DNA of 64,000 nucleotides. Source: Verrucomicrobium sp. BvORR034 (GTDB lineage: Bacteria > Verrucomicrobiota > Verrucomicrobiia > Verrucomicrobiales > Verrucomicrobiaceae). The translations under genes were made by a program, and so were the position numbers. Below the pieces are notes generated by a model that was not told the DNA's origin, made no database searches, and saw only the letters and a program-made list of their open reading frames with translations. Of the stretch, positions 52,126-63,692 are shown piece by piece. The number at the start of each line of letters is the position of its first letter. The first letter of the stretch is position 1. The stretch spans positions 1 through 64,000 of the forward strand of contig NZ_BATQ01000012.1 in the NCBI RefSeq assembly GCF_000739635.1. The letters run 5' to 3'.

Positions 52126-52440
52126 ATGTCAACCGTAACCAAACGTGATCTGGTGGTAGAATTGAGCAACCGTACGGGTTTGACGCAGAGTCAGGCCTTC
52201 GACCTCTTTCAACAGGCCCTCGACCTCATCACTGAGGAGCTCGCGAAGGGCAACGAAGTCACCCTTCGTCGTTTCGGCACCTTTGAGGTGCGGGTGACGA
52301 AGCCCAAGATTGGTCGCAATCCCAACAAGCCAGGTTCGGAGATGCAGATCCCGCCGCGTACCGTGGTCCGGTTCAAGCCTGGCAAGGAGATGAAAGCCCA
52401 GGTGGGAGCGGTGCCTCCCACGAACGTGGCGGAGGACTGA
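52126..52440 (+). CDS. HU/IHF-family DNA-binding protein
   Basis: 104 residues. TKRDLVVELSNRTGLTQSQA and GNEVTLRRFGTFEVRV, followed by the GRNPNKPGSEMQIPPRTVVRFKPGK arm, are diagnostic for HU/IHF. The arm carries the Pro that kinks DNA. A 12-residue tail after the core is slightly longer than standard HU. Monocistronic; its stop lies one base from the stop of a convergent methyltransferase gene. Confidence 0.97.
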   Translation: MSTVTKRDLVVELSNRTGLTQSQAFDLFQQALDLITEELAKGNEVTLRRFGTFEVRVTKPKIGRNPNKPGSEMQIPPRTVVRFKPGKEMKAQVGAVPPTNVAED

Positions 52441-52441
52441 G

Positions 52442-53050
52442 TCATCCCACCGGCCGGGTTGAAGCTTCTGGCCGGGAGACCATCACCGCCTCATACACGA
52501 AGGCGGGCGGCAGATTGCCCCAGACCGTGGAGCTGGTCCGCAGCTCCACACAGCGTTCCTTGAGCAGTGCCCGGAATCGCTGCCCCTGCGGCAGCATGTG
52601 GAACCCCGTGTAGGCGAAGGTGACAAACACCCCGCCTGGTCGCAGTCTGGGCAGCACGTGATCGAGGATCGCCGTTTGCAGACTCGCGGGGAAGTTGGTC
52701 CACGGCAGGCCGCTCACGATGCTGTCGAAGCAGCAGTCCGGTCCCAGATCCCCTGCAAAGTCGAACTCCTGGCAAGGGGCTGCCTCAAAACGCATGCGCG
52801 GATGCTGCTGCCGCAACTGGTCCACGAAAGTCTGATTGAGTTCCAGGCCCAGGTAGCTGGCCCCTTCCGGCAGCACCTCATCGATCGCTGTGGTGAACGC
52901 CCCCGTGCCTGGGCCGAGCTCCAGCACGGAGCGGGCTTTTGCCACCTGAGCGCATTCCACGATGCGTCTCGCCAGTGCGGGCGAGGAGGGCGCGATCGCT
53001 CCGGTGGTCTGCCAATTGGTTAAGAACTGTTGAAAAAATCTCCACGACAT
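52442..53050 (-). CDS. methyltransferase, PmtA-like
   Basis: 202 residues. VLELGPGTGAFTTAI is SAM motif I, LGLELNQTFVDQL the acidic loop and DSIVSGLPWTNFP the motif IV region. The N terminus FFQQFLTNWQTTGAIAPSSPALAR is typical of phospholipid N-methyltransferase-like proteins (PmtA) that methylate phosphatidylethanolamine, although related proteins have other substrates. Convergent with the HU gene. Confidence 0.82.
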   Translation of the reverse strand: MSWRFFQQFLTNWQTTGAIAPSSPALARRIVECAQVAKARSVLELGPGTGAFTTAIDEVLPEGASYLGLELNQTFVDQLRQQHPRMRFEAAPCQEFDFAGDLGPDCCFDSIVSGLPWTNFPASLQTAILDHVLPRLRPGGVFVTFAYTGFHMLPQGQRFRALLKERCVELRTSSTVWGNLPPAFVYEAVMVSRPEASTRPVG

Positions 53051-53113
53051 TCAAGTCACGCTATCCAATGTTGCAGGGGCGTGCGAATGGTTTTATCGGA
53101 ACAAGGTCAGCCC

Positions 53114-53335
53114 ATGAAATCGCGCCTCGTTGTTCTCCTAACGTGTGCCGGCACTTTGCTCGTGTCCGGTTGTGGCTCCTCCCCGTACAAGATCACCTTG
53201 CGGGACGGACGTGAGTACCTCACGGCCAGTCGGCCGGAGTTCAACGAGAAGACAGGATATTACAAATTTCGCAGCCAGAACGACCGGGACGCGCTCATTC
53301 GGAGTGATGAGATCCTGATGATGCAGGAGCTCTGA
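53114..53335 (+). CDS. small lipoprotein, YgdI/YgdR family
   Basis: 73 residues from ATG 53114. A lipoprotein signal peptide ends LLVSGCGSS, with the lipobox Cys at about residue 19. The mature part, YKITLRDGREYLTASRPEFNEKTGYYKF and LIRSDEILMMQEL, matches the short SH3-like YgdI/YgdR domain. Function unknown. It precedes maf by 16 bases and may be co-transcribed with it. Confidence 0.88.
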   Translation: MKSRLVVLLTCAGTLLVSGCGSSPYKITLRDGREYLTASRPEFNEKTGYYKFRSQNDRDALIRSDEILMMQEL

Positions 53336-53351
53336 TCCCACCGTACCGACG

Positions 53352-53951
53352 ATGAGTGCAAACCCTGGCCCCCGTGCCCCGCTCGTGCTTGCTTCAGGCT
53401 CACCCCGCCGGGTGGAGCTGATGGAGGAGGCAGGCTATGTGTTCGAAGTGCTGGTGCCTGAAGTGGAGGAAGCGCATGACGAGTCCCTCACCTGTGAGGC
53501 TCTGACCATGGAGAACGCCCGGCTTAAGGGGCGGGTGATCGCCGCCTCCAGGCCGGACGCGGTGGTAGTGGCCGCTGACACCCTCGTCTATCTGGATGAC
53601 AAACCTCTGGGCAAGCCGCGCGACATGGAGGACGCCGCCGCCATGCTGCGACGTCTCAGCGGGCGCACGCATCGCGTCTGCACCGGCGTGGCCGTCCTGG
53701 CCAAAGGGGGCACCGTAGAGCATGCCTTCCCGGTGATCAGCGAGGTCACCTTCAAGCTTCTCACGGAGGAGGTCATTCGCGAGTATCACTCGAAGATTCA
53801 GCCGCTCGACAAGGCCGGTGCCTACGCCGTACAGGACGAGAGCGCCATGATCATCGAGCGGGTCGAAGGCTCCTGGTCCAATGTCAAAGGCCTTCCCATG
53901 GAGCGCTTGCAGGATGAGCTGGCCAGTTTCCTGAATCCCTCTGTTGATTGA
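53352..53951 (+). CDS. maf: Maf family nucleoside triphosphate pyrophosphatase
   Basis: 199 residues. LVLASGSPRRVELMEEAG is the diagnostic N-terminal motif, AADTLVYLDD carries the catalytic Asp and GSWSNVKGLPMERL the C-terminal family motif. Maf proteins hydrolyse dTTP, UTP or modified nucleotides to monophosphates and are tied to cell division arrest. The subfamily motif fits dTTP/UTP pyrophosphatases, though I assign that with less certainty. Confidence 0.95.
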   Translation: MSANPGPRAPLVLASGSPRRVELMEEAGYVFEVLVPEVEEAHDESLTCEALTMENARLKGRVIAASRPDAVVVAADTLVYLDDKPLGKPRDMEDAAAMLRRLSGRTHRVCTGVAVLAKGGTVEHAFPVISEVTFKLLTEEVIREYHSKIQPLDKAGAYAVQDESAMIIERVEGSWSNVKGLPMERLQDELASFLNPSVD

Positions 53952-53984
53952 GTGACGCGGGGCCACGAGGAGCCAACGTCAACG

Positions 53985-55874
53985 TCAGCTTCCCGGCCTT
54001 TCGTTTTCGCGACGAAGGGAGTCTGTGTCCCAGCCTCCGTCCGGTTTGCTGAGGCCCTTCATGTCCGCTGAGAAGAGCTTCTCCATTTCCTCGATCTGGT
54101 CGCGGGCGGCGTTGACATAGGCGGCCCCCAGTTTGTGCTCGTACCAGACGTCCGCCATGGACCGCAGGCTGCGTTCGTCCAGCTCTTTGAAAAGGCGCGT
54201 GGCCCGAAGCGCTTCATGGGCAGGATAGCCCAGTGTGCGCAGCGTCTGCGCCGCCATGTCCAGGGAGCTGCCCAGTGTCTCACGGTAGATGTGCTCGATC
54301 CCGCGCTTCACCATCTCATAGGCATGCAGGCGGCCCGAGGCGCGCGCCAGAATCGCCAGATGCGGATAGTGATGCTGCACGGTGTCGATGATCTGCAGCG
54401 CCTTGGCCTCGTCATCGATGGCGATGACGATCAGCTTGGCCCGGGCAGCGCCCGCGCTTTCCAGCAGGTCGGGGCGGGAGGCGTCGCCGTAGAAGAGCTT
54501 CAGCCCCATGCGCCGGAGGAAGTCCACCTGGTCAGAGTCCATGTCCAGCACCGTGGCCCCGATGCCGTACGCGCGCAGCAGACGGCCCACGATGTGACCG
54601 AACCGGCCGTATCCCGCGATCAGCACCGCGTTCTCCTCATCTGGGATCTCGTCCATCGGTCGTTGCTGCTGGGTTTTCAGCAACCACGGCAGGAGCACCT
54701 TCTCATGCAGCAACAACATCAGCGGCGTCATCGCCATGGAGAGTGCCACCACGGCCACTGTCGGCTTCGTGATGGAGGTCGGCAGGATGTGACCGGCATC
54801 CGCCATGGAGAGCAGCACGAAGCAGAACTCACCCCCCTGCGCGAGTGCCAGCGTGAAGAGACTGGTGTCCGTGCCCGGCATGCGGGAGAACCGCGCCACG
54901 ATGAAGAGCACGAGCATCTTCAACCCCAGCAGACCCGCCACGGCCTGGATCATGATCAGCGGCTGAGAAGCGATGAGGCTGAAATCCACTCCCGCACCCA
55001 CCGCGATGAAGAAGATACCCAACAACAGTCCTTTGAAGGGTTCGATGTCGGACTCCAGCTCATGGCGGAACTCGCTTTCTGCCAGCACCACTCCCGCCAG
55101 AAAGGTGCCCAGGGCCGGACTCAACCCCACGCTCTGCATGAGCAGCGCGATGCCGATGACCAAAAGCAGCGCCGTGGCGGTGAAGATCTCCCGCAGCTTC
55201 GTGCTGGCCACGAAACGGAAGAGCGGTCCGATGAGGAAGCGCCCGCCGCCGACGATCAAGGCGACGGCCCCGACGGTGAGCAAGGCCTGGTGCCAGCCCG
55301 GGACCACGTCCGCAGCAGCCCCATGGTGGGGGTCAATGGCCACTGGCGCACCACCCACGGCCAACAAGGGGAGAATGGCCAGGATGGGGATGACCGCGAT
55401 GTCCTGAAAAAGCAGCACGGCAAAGCTGGCCCGACCCGCCTCGCTCTTCATCTGGCCCTTCTCCGCCAGGGATTGCAGAACGATGGCTGTGGAAGACATG
55501 GCCAGGATCATGCCGAGGGCCAGACCCTGTTTCCACGGCAGGCCCAGAGCCATTGCCGCCGCCCCGATCAACAACGCCGTGGCTGCCACCTGCACGCCGC
55601 CCATTCCCAAAATCGGCCCGCGCAATCGCCAGAGCAGGCGCGGCTTCAATTCGAGCCCGATGACGAAGAGCATCATCACCACGCCGAACTCGGCAAAGTG
55701 CATCACGTCGCCCCCCTCCCGGCCCACAAACTTCAGCACAAACGGGCCGATCAAGACCCCGGCCAGCAGGTAGCCCAGCACCGAGCCCAGCCCGAGTCGT
55801 TTGGCGATCGGCACCGAGATGACGGCCGCACATAAATAGATGAAGGCCTGAGCCAGGAAGGAGTCAAGATGCAT
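53985..55874 (-). CDS. Kef-type monovalent cation/proton antiporter
   Basis: 629 residues. About 12 transmembrane segments of the CPA2 exchanger fold (first: FIYLCAAVISVPIAKRLG) are followed by a TrkA-N/RCK Rossmann domain at about residue 415 (VLIAGYGRFGHIVGRLLRA), as in KefB/KefC glutathione-gated K+ efflux systems that acidify the cytoplasm against electrophiles. The next upstream gene encodes a KefG/KefF-like flavoprotein, 15 bases away, which supports a Kef identity. Confidence 0.93.
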   Translation of the reverse strand: MHLDSFLAQAFIYLCAAVISVPIAKRLGLGSVLGYLLAGVLIGPFVLKFVGREGGDVMHFAEFGVVMMLFVIGLELKPRLLWRLRGPILGMGGVQVAATALLIGAAAMALGLPWKQGLALGMILAMSSTAIVLQSLAEKGQMKSEAGRASFAVLLFQDIAVIPILAILPLLAVGGAPVAIDPHHGAAADVVPGWHQALLTVGAVALIVGGGRFLIGPLFRFVASTKLREIFTATALLLVIGIALLMQSVGLSPALGTFLAGVVLAESEFRHELESDIEPFKGLLLGIFFIAVGAGVDFSLIASQPLIMIQAVAGLLGLKMLVLFIVARFSRMPGTDTSLFTLALAQGGEFCFVLLSMADAGHILPTSITKPTVAVVALSMAMTPLMLLLHEKVLLPWLLKTQQQRPMDEIPDEENAVLIAGYGRFGHIVGRLLRAYGIGATVLDMDSDQVDFLRRMGLKLFYGDASRPDLLESAGAARAKLIVIAIDDEAKALQIIDTVQHHYPHLAILARASGRLHAYEMVKRGIEHIYRETLGSSLDMAAQTLRTLGYPAHEALRATRLFKELDERSLRSMADVWYEHKLGAAYVNAARDQIEEMEKLFSADMKGLSKPDGGWDTDSLRRENERPGS

Positions 55875-55889
55875 GGCAGTGGGCGGGAG

Positions 55890-56495
55890 TCAGGAGCGCG
55901 TCTGGGGAAGAGGGACCGCAAGATTGAGCGAATCATGAGCCAGCACCTTGCCAGGTTCAAAGGCATCGCTGCACAGATGGGTCAGCACGTGACGGTAGTG
56001 ATCCGCGTGCTGTTGAAGTTCAGCTTCTGTGAGCTGAAAAGTCCCGTGAACCACAAACGGCGGCAGAAACTGCATGCGGCAGAGGCTGGCCGTTTGTTCT
56101 AGAGGAGCCAGCAATTGGCGGATGGAGAAGCGGTTGTAGCCCACCGCACAGTAAGCCTCCGCCATGCCTCCGGTGGAGATGGCCTGGATCCAGAACTTGC
56201 CCTCCAGTTCCCGGCCGTTTTCCCCGTAGGCAAAACCGTGCTGCAACACCAGATCCGCCCACTGCTTCAAGATCGCGGGGGTCGAGTACCAGTAAAAGGG
56301 ATGCTGAAACACCACACCGTCATGTTGCCGCAGCAGTTCCTGCTCCCTCGCCACCTGGATGTGAAAGTCCGGATACTCTTCGTAGAGATCATGCACCGTG
56401 ACGCCCTCCACCCCCTGCGCCGCCGCCAGCAGCGCCTTGTTGATGCGAGACCTCCGAATGGCAGGATGCGCGTGGACGAGGAGGATGCGTTTCAT
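55890..56495 (-). CDS. KefG/KefF-like NAD(P)H quinone oxidoreductase
   Basis: 201 residues. MKRILLVHAHPAIRRSRINK is the flavodoxin-like FMN-binding start, and QHPFYWYSTPAILKQWADLVL with ISTGGMAEAYCAVGYNRFS are typical of the NQO1/KefF/KefG group. KefG/KefF activates the antiporter encoded just downstream. Location is cytoplasmic, associated with the membrane antiporter. Confidence 0.92.
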   Translation of the reverse strand: MKRILLVHAHPAIRRSRINKALLAAAQGVEGVTVHDLYEEYPDFHIQVAREQELLRQHDGVVFQHPFYWYSTPAILKQWADLVLQHGFAYGENGRELEGKFWIQAISTGGMAEAYCAVGYNRFSIRQLLAPLEQTASLCRMQFLPPFVVHGTFQLTEAELQQHADHYRHVLTHLCSDAFEPGKVLAHDSLNLAVPLPQTRS

Positions 56496-56594
56496 AACGG
56501 GAGCGACAGCAGGAAGGGAGGCTACGCCAGCCGGATCAACTGGGACACTCGCGATTTCAGCAGATCCGGTGGGACTTGCAATGAGACGGAGAGC

Positions 56595-56858
56595 TCAGAG
56601 AGTGTGCAGAGAAGTGGCCAACCCCACTTGGGAAAGGGCTTTTTCTAGTTCTGCTTTGCTATTAGGGCTTATCACTGACGCCAGGATGTCGACGTCTTTG
56701 GTCATGGCAAAGCCTGCAAAGGAGATGACATCTTGATACAGCGGCACTGCTGCTCCACCCAAAAACACAAATTTGGCACCTTGAGTTTTCGCGACCTGCT
56801 CAAACAGCCGGGCGGTTAGGGATAGTGCCGCAGCAATGGTTTCGTGAGTGAGTTTCAT
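56595..56858 (-). pseudogene. truncated nucleotidyltransferase, toxin-like partner
   Basis: Only 87 residues. The segment AKFVFLGGAAVPLYQD, followed by MTKDVDILAS, resembles the GGxA...TxDVD start of nucleotidyltransferase-fold proteins such as AbiEii-like and related TA partners, which are normally 180-250 residues. The frame ends at VGLATSLHTL, and about 100 bases later the Kef flavoprotein gene begins, so there is no room for the rest. Its start overlaps the HTH gene by four bases. Either a 3' deletion left a remnant or a small single-domain protein survives. Confidence 0.6.
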
Positions 56859-57358
56859 CGGATCGACGCGGCACGAATTTTATGTTCCACCTGGTTCCGT
56901 GCCAGCTCATGGACCCGGGGCTCCTGAGACCGCAAAGCATCGGTGATCGCGAGCCATTCATACAAGCAGAGATCCATCGTCGCTGCATGAGGTGCAGAGG
57001 GGTAGAGGGGTATGATCGAGATTCCCCGGACCGTGCCGTAAGGTGAGGGCCAAACGGGCGGCATCCCTTGATCCTCCATCAGAATCTGGTCAGCAATCGG
57101 TGCCGCCGCGTAGGAAGTTGGCATACCCGTGGCAGGGGGGCCGGGTTCGAGCGGCAGGACCAGCGGGAGTGCGTAAACGATTAGGTCATGCAAATTTCTC
57201 CAGACTGGTCCAGGATGACTGTCCCGGGTGAGGAGACGACATTGCTGCGCTCTTCGGACGGCTGCATGTGTTTCGGACGCGCTCATGCCCAGAGAGCTGG
57301 CAAGTGCCGCGTACGTCACGTTTGCAGACAACGAAGCCACCTTAAGTGAGACGAGCAC
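56855..57358 (-). CDS. HTH protein paired with nucleotidyltransferase
   Basis: 167 residues from GTG 57358. The N-terminal helices TYAALASSLGMSASETHAAVRRAQ form a winged or MarR-like helix-turn-helix. A later segment GMPTSYAAAPI and PPVWPSPYGTVRGISIIPLY is characteristic of a widespread family adjacent to nucleotidyltransferase genes. Six codons (RLNPQD) precede the GTG in frame with no start codon before a stop, so the original start may have mutated. Likely the antitoxin-like or regulatory half of a decayed pair. Confidence 0.7.
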   Translation of the reverse strand: MLVSLKVASLSANVTYAALASSLGMSASETHAAVRRAQQCRLLTRDSHPGPVWRNLHDLIVYALPLVLPLEPGPPATGMPTSYAAAPIADQILMEDQGMPPVWPSPYGTVRGISIIPLYPSAPHAATMDLCLYEWLAITDALRSQEPRVHELARNQVEHKIRAASIR

Positions 57359-57443
57359 GTCTTGGGGGTTTAAGCGTCACACCTCATGTTTATTCGCAAT
57401 TCGCGAATGGCGCAAAGAGATTTAAAGTGGAGTCAACTACAAC

Positions 57444-57839
57444 TTATTCCTCACATCCCTTCTCCAGGTCTTTCAACTGGTGATCCAGTGCGCCCACGGA
57501 CATCTGGATTTCAATCAAAGAGAGGACAAGGGAGGTGATCATGGTCAACAGACTGAGCCCAAAGAGGATCTTGCCGGCGGTGTCCCAGCCGAAGAAGAGG
57601 ACGAGCATGCACACCGTGCAAATCAGGATGCTGAGGACTCCGAAGAACTGCATGTCGCGGATGAGCTTGATCCGGCGGCGCAGATTGTGGATCTGCTTCA
57701 GGTAGATGGGGTCTGCGGACGTCTTGTAGCTGGCGTGCAGAGCACGGACCACGCTGGCGAGGCCGAGGAACCGGTTGGTGTAGGCCAGCAGGAGGAGGGA
57801 GATGGCCGGGAAGATGAGAGCGGGGGTGGTGAGCGTCAT
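57444..57839 (-). CDS. DUF2721 family membrane protein
   Basis: 131 residues from ATG 57839. It starts TLTTPALIFPAISLLLLAYTNRF and has three hydrophobic helices; LASVVRALHASY and LKQIHNLRRRIKLIRD lie between the first and second, as in DUF2721 proteins of unknown function. The frame extends to 57887, but the shorter start fits the family. Isolated between the HTH pair and the hybrid kinase. Confidence 0.85.
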   Translation of the reverse strand: MTLTTPALIFPAISLLLLAYTNRFLGLASVVRALHASYKTSADPIYLKQIHNLRRRIKLIRDMQFFGVLSILICTVCMLVLFFGWDTAGKILFGLSLLTMITSLVLSLIEIQMSVGALDHQLKDLEKGCEE

Positions 57840-57939
57840 AACATGAGGCACGGGCGGCTGAGATCTGGTCAGAACCAGCTGCCGCACAGCTTACGCCAGC
57901 GGGAATCGTGCCTCAATGCCGGTTTCCCGCTCGGACCGG

Positions 57940-60450
<2,511 letters not shown>

Positions 60451-60501
60451 GAAATCACCTGACGGCTATCTGTCGGTACGAGTTGTTAACCTGGAATTCG
60501 G

Positions 60502-60960
60502 TCACTGAAACGGGAGGACGGCGTTTGGCAAAATGCGAAGCACCATCTCCGCGAGCGCGCGGGGAGTGTAGGGCTTGGGAAGCACGTCATCAAATCCCAT
60601 ACGCCGGCAGCTTGCGATGCTCTCCTCATCAACAAAGAAACCGCTGCAGGCGATGACGGGGATGCCCGGCTGGATGATGCGGAGCGCCTCAAGTGCCTCC
60701 ATGCCGGACATGCCTCCGGGGAGCACCAGATCGAGGATCAACAGATCAATTTTAGTGTGGTGCAGGACACAGTATCTGAGAATCTGCGCGGCCTCCTCGG
60801 CGCTGCTGGCACTCAGGACCTCCCAGCGGTGGGAAGTGAGGATCGTGCTGGCCAGGGCACGGAGCACCGGTTCATCGTCCACCAGCAGGATGCGCCCTCT
60901 GAACGCCGGCATGGTCGCCTGGGGCTCAGGGTTTTCAGGAATGGGGGCAGCTAAGCTCAT
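60502..60960 (-). CDS. receiver-only response regulator
   Basis: 152 residues from ATG 60960. A single receiver domain: ILLVDDEP with the acidic pair, LLILDLVLPGG with the phosphoacceptor Asp, ACSGF and LPKPYTP with the conserved Lys. No output domain, so it may act as a phosphate relay or by protein contact, in the manner of CheY. It starts 10 bases after the GspE-type gene and precedes the hybrid kinase, and may link kinase signalling to the secretion apparatus (inference). Confidence 0.93.
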   Translation of the reverse strand: MSLAAPIPENPEPQATMPAFRGRILLVDDEPVLRALASTILTSHRWEVLSASSAEEAAQILRYCVLHHTKIDLLILDLVLPGGMSGMEALEALRIIQPGIPVIACSGFFVDEESIASCRRMGFDDVLPKPYTPRALAEMVLRILPNAVLPFQ

Positions 60961-60970
60961 GGGCAGGGTC

Positions 60971-63124
60971 TTAAATGGCGGTGTAGGAGAGGCAGCGGAT
61001 TTCGTCCAATGTCGTGTTGCCAGCAAGGAACTGCAACAGACCCTCCTGATAAAGTGTGCGGAAACCTTGGGTGAGTGCAGCGGCGCGCAAGGCGGAAAGC
61101 GGGGCGGCGGCCTCCACCAGATCGCGGATCTCGTCGCTTACTTCGCAGAGTTCCATGAGGGCAATTCGACCGCTGTAGCCGGTGCCATGGCACTCGTCGC
61201 AGCCCACCTTTTCATACACCGGTTGGGTGAGCGCGTGCGTGATGGCTCCCTGTTTGAACAGGTGCTCCTGGATCTCGCGCGAGGCGGCGACCGGACGTTT
61301 GCAGTATCCACAGAGTTTTCGCACCAGCCGCTGGGCCTGACTGAGCGCAAGAGAATCGGCGAGCAAATACTTCTCCACACCCATGGAGAGAAGGCGGGAG
61401 ACAGCCCGCAGGGAATCGTTCGCGTGCAGGGTGGTCAGCACGAGGTGGCCGGTGAGAGAGGCGTTCACCGCCGCCTGGGCGGTCTCGGTGTCACGGGATT
61501 CCCCAATCAGGATGATGTCAGGGTCAGCCCGCAGCAGAGCCCGGAGGCCGTTGGCAAAGTCCAGGCCGTACACAGGGTTGGTCTGCGTCTGGTTGATACC
61601 CTCCACCTCATACTCGATCGGATCTTCGATCGTCTGGATATTGACGTCTACCTCGTTCACGCTGTTGAGCAGCGCATAGAGGGTGGTCGTTTTACCTGAA
61701 CCGGTAGGGCCGGTCACCAGCACCAGGCCCTGGTCCCGGCGCATCACGCGGGTAAAGATGTCCTGCTGGCGCTGGCTGAGGTTAAAGTCGCTGAGGTGAC
61801 GCACGCCGTCCTGCTTGTCCAGGAAACGCATGATGACCTTCTGGAACTCCCGTCGCGTCGGAATGGCGGCCACACGAACATCCAGGCGACGTCGGCCGAG
61901 GCGCATGGCAAAGCGGCCGTCCTGCGCCTCCTGCCGCGTCTGGCTCATGTTGGAATAGTTTTTGACCAGTGCAACGAACCGGGAGAGCAGCTCCTCGGAA
62001 GCTGTGAGAATGACCTTGAGGTTGCCGTCGATACGGGCCCGGAACCGGGTCACGTTGTGAAACTTCTCAATGTGAAGGTCACTGGCCCGGCATCGGATGG
62101 AGGTGAAAAGCGCCCAGTGCATGAGCTCCTCAGCCGAGTGGTTTGGGTTCTGTGGATTGACTCGCGCCATATCCTCGGCGCTGATCTCCACCACATCACT
62201 CTCCTCCCGCTCTGCCAGATTCGTTTCCTCCACCTTGGCGACCGAGTTGGGGTCGAAGTTGGCGGCGGCCCTGCCGATGGCCTCCCGGATGGCGGCTGGA
62301 TCAGCCAGCACGGGGATGATCTTGCCGGATTCATTGCCAAGGGAGAGCCACTCGTCCTCAAAGGCATAGTTGTCCGGAGTTTCGCTCAGCAGGTAGATGC
62401 AATGCCGCCCTGCATAGAGCGGATACACGTTGAAGCGCTCCAGCAGGTGATGGGGGAACAACTGCTGCCGGGGTGCTTCCTGGGCGTTGTAAACCTGCGC
62501 CTTGCCGTCCGTGGTCAGGTAGCGGAGCGCCACTCCCAGATTGCGCTGTAGTCCGTTGAAGTCGGCAACGCCAGGCGCCTGCTTCTTGTCTCTGAGCACG
62601 GCGTAGTAGCCGCGCAGGCGAGTTGCATCCGAGGGTTCGTAAGGATAATTCTTGAGCAGCCATTCGAACGCCGCATCCAGGCCCCCCTCACTCAGGCGGG
62701 GTACCTCCAGCTTTTCCAAAGGGTTCTCCTGAGGAATGGGATTCTGCTGGCAGCGGTTGGCAAAATCCTGCCGCGTCTTCTGATACTGATCTTTGGAAAT
62801 AAGGACCCGCACCGTGAGGGTGGGAGGCACGCCCCAGTTGTCCGTGGCCTTGGGGTTGAAATGGGCCATGATCAGCAACGGTCCGAGCGTCGCCACTGGC
62901 AGCCAGGGATCTGCCGTGTACGGCATCCGGCCCAGCTTTCTGAGAATGCGTTCCGCCTCCGGGGGACAACTCTCGCGCAACAGGTTCACCGGCACCAGAC
63001 CGTTTTGCAATGCCACCCCTTCGATGGTCATCACCAGCGATTCCTTCACGCCTACAGGCTCCGTACCTGGAGCGGAGGCACTGGTGGCAAAACTGAGAGG
63101 TGACGACTGCGGGGCGACGGACAT
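60971..63124 (-). CDS. GspE/PulE/PilB-family assembly ATPase
   Basis: 717 residues. The C-terminal half is a secretion-type hexameric ATPase: GPTGSGKTTTLY (Walker A, about residue 470), an Asp box, IGESRDTETAQAAV-like Walker B region and a tetracysteine zinc motif (CGYC...CDEC, about 600-645) typical of GspE/PilB. The N-terminal 330 residues hold a divergent GspE N-domain-like region. It powers type II secretion or type IV pilus assembly at the inner membrane. Two pseudopilin genes lie just upstream on the same strand. Confidence 0.95.
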   Translation of the reverse strand: MSVAPQSSPLSFATSASAPGTEPVGVKESLVMTIEGVALQNGLVPVNLLRESCPPEAERILRKLGRMPYTADPWLPVATLGPLLIMAHFNPKATDNWGVPPTLTVRVLISKDQYQKTRQDFANRCQQNPIPQENPLEKLEVPRLSEGGLDAAFEWLLKNYPYEPSDATRLRGYYAVLRDKKQAPGVADFNGLQRNLGVALRYLTTDGKAQVYNAQEAPRQQLFPHHLLERFNVYPLYAGRHCIYLLSETPDNYAFEDEWLSLGNESGKIIPVLADPAAIREAIGRAAANFDPNSVAKVEETNLAEREESDVVEISAEDMARVNPQNPNHSAEELMHWALFTSIRCRASDLHIEKFHNVTRFRARIDGNLKVILTASEELLSRFVALVKNYSNMSQTRQEAQDGRFAMRLGRRRLDVRVAAIPTRREFQKVIMRFLDKQDGVRHLSDFNLSQRQQDIFTRVMRRDQGLVLVTGPTGSGKTTTLYALLNSVNEVDVNIQTIEDPIEYEVEGINQTQTNPVYGLDFANGLRALLRADPDIILIGESRDTETAQAAVNASLTGHLVLTTLHANDSLRAVSRLLSMGVEKYLLADSLALSQAQRLVRKLCGYCKRPVAASREIQEHLFKQGAITHALTQPVYEKVGCDECHGTGYSGRIALMELCEVSDEIRDLVEAAAPLSALRAAALTQGFRTLYQEGLLQFLAGNTTLDEIRCLSYTAI

Positions 63125-63163
63125 GAGGAGGCTCGGGAAATCGGAGAATAGAGATGCTGTGAG

Positions 63164-63667
63164 CTACTTTCCGGCCATCGTGAAGTTTGGCGGAAAAACA
63201 AAGGCCGTGCCGAGATCAGAGCCGTCGAAGTTAACCTTCAGTCCGGTGCCTGCCTCGCCAGGTGGGATCATCTTGTAGATGGTGCCTGTCCACATCAACC
63301 GATAGTCATCAGCGCTGCTGGAAATATCGGGATTCCAGTCATTGCGCATGTAGGGGGAGCCTGGCTTGGGATTGTCCGGGTTGCGATATTGCATGGTCCG
63401 CAGGATGAGGATTTCATCCTGTCCGGAGGGGGCCACGCCAGTGAAGAGCAATTCATAGTTGCTCATGTTGAACCGGTGTACGGCCGTGTTCAGCGTTTCG
63501 AGTGCGTTCTTGGCGATGGCAGCGCGAGAGCTTTCCGTCATGTCGCTGAACCTTGGAATGGCGACTGCCGCGATCACAGCAATCACAGCGATGACGATGA
63601 TGAGCTCGATAATGCTGATGCCAGCTTTCCCTCGTTTGTCCCTTGCCGATGTCCGTGTTCCCTTCAT
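63164..63667 (-). CDS. type II secretion / pilus pseudopilin
   Basis: 167 residues from ATG 63667. The leader ends KAG before ISIIELIIVIAVIAVIAAVAIPRF, a prepilin helix with Glu at +5 (Ile replaces the usual Phe at +1, which is tolerated). The C-terminal part is a small globular domain with no known fold visible. It is 39 bases upstream of the GspE-type gene, so the two belong to one operon. Confidence 0.9.
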   Translation of the reverse strand: MKGTRTSARDKRGKAGISIIELIIVIAVIAVIAAVAIPRFSDMTESSRAAIAKNALETLNTAVHRFNMSNYELLFTGVAPSGQDEILILRTMQYRNPDNPKPGSPYMRNDWNPDISSSADDYRLMWTGTIYKMIPPGEAGTGLKVNFDGSDLGTAFVFPPNFTMAGK

Positions 63668-63692
63668 GGCAGCGTTCGAGGTCAAATTGATC

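Noticed and set aside
54135-55835. 566-codon open frame on the plus strand
   Set aside because: Antisense to the Kef-type antiporter; the translation is charged, low complexity and without domains.
53985-56495. antiporter and flavoprotein as a novel electrophile-response module
   Set aside because: The pair matches the known Kef antiporter plus KefF/KefG arrangement, so it is ordinary.
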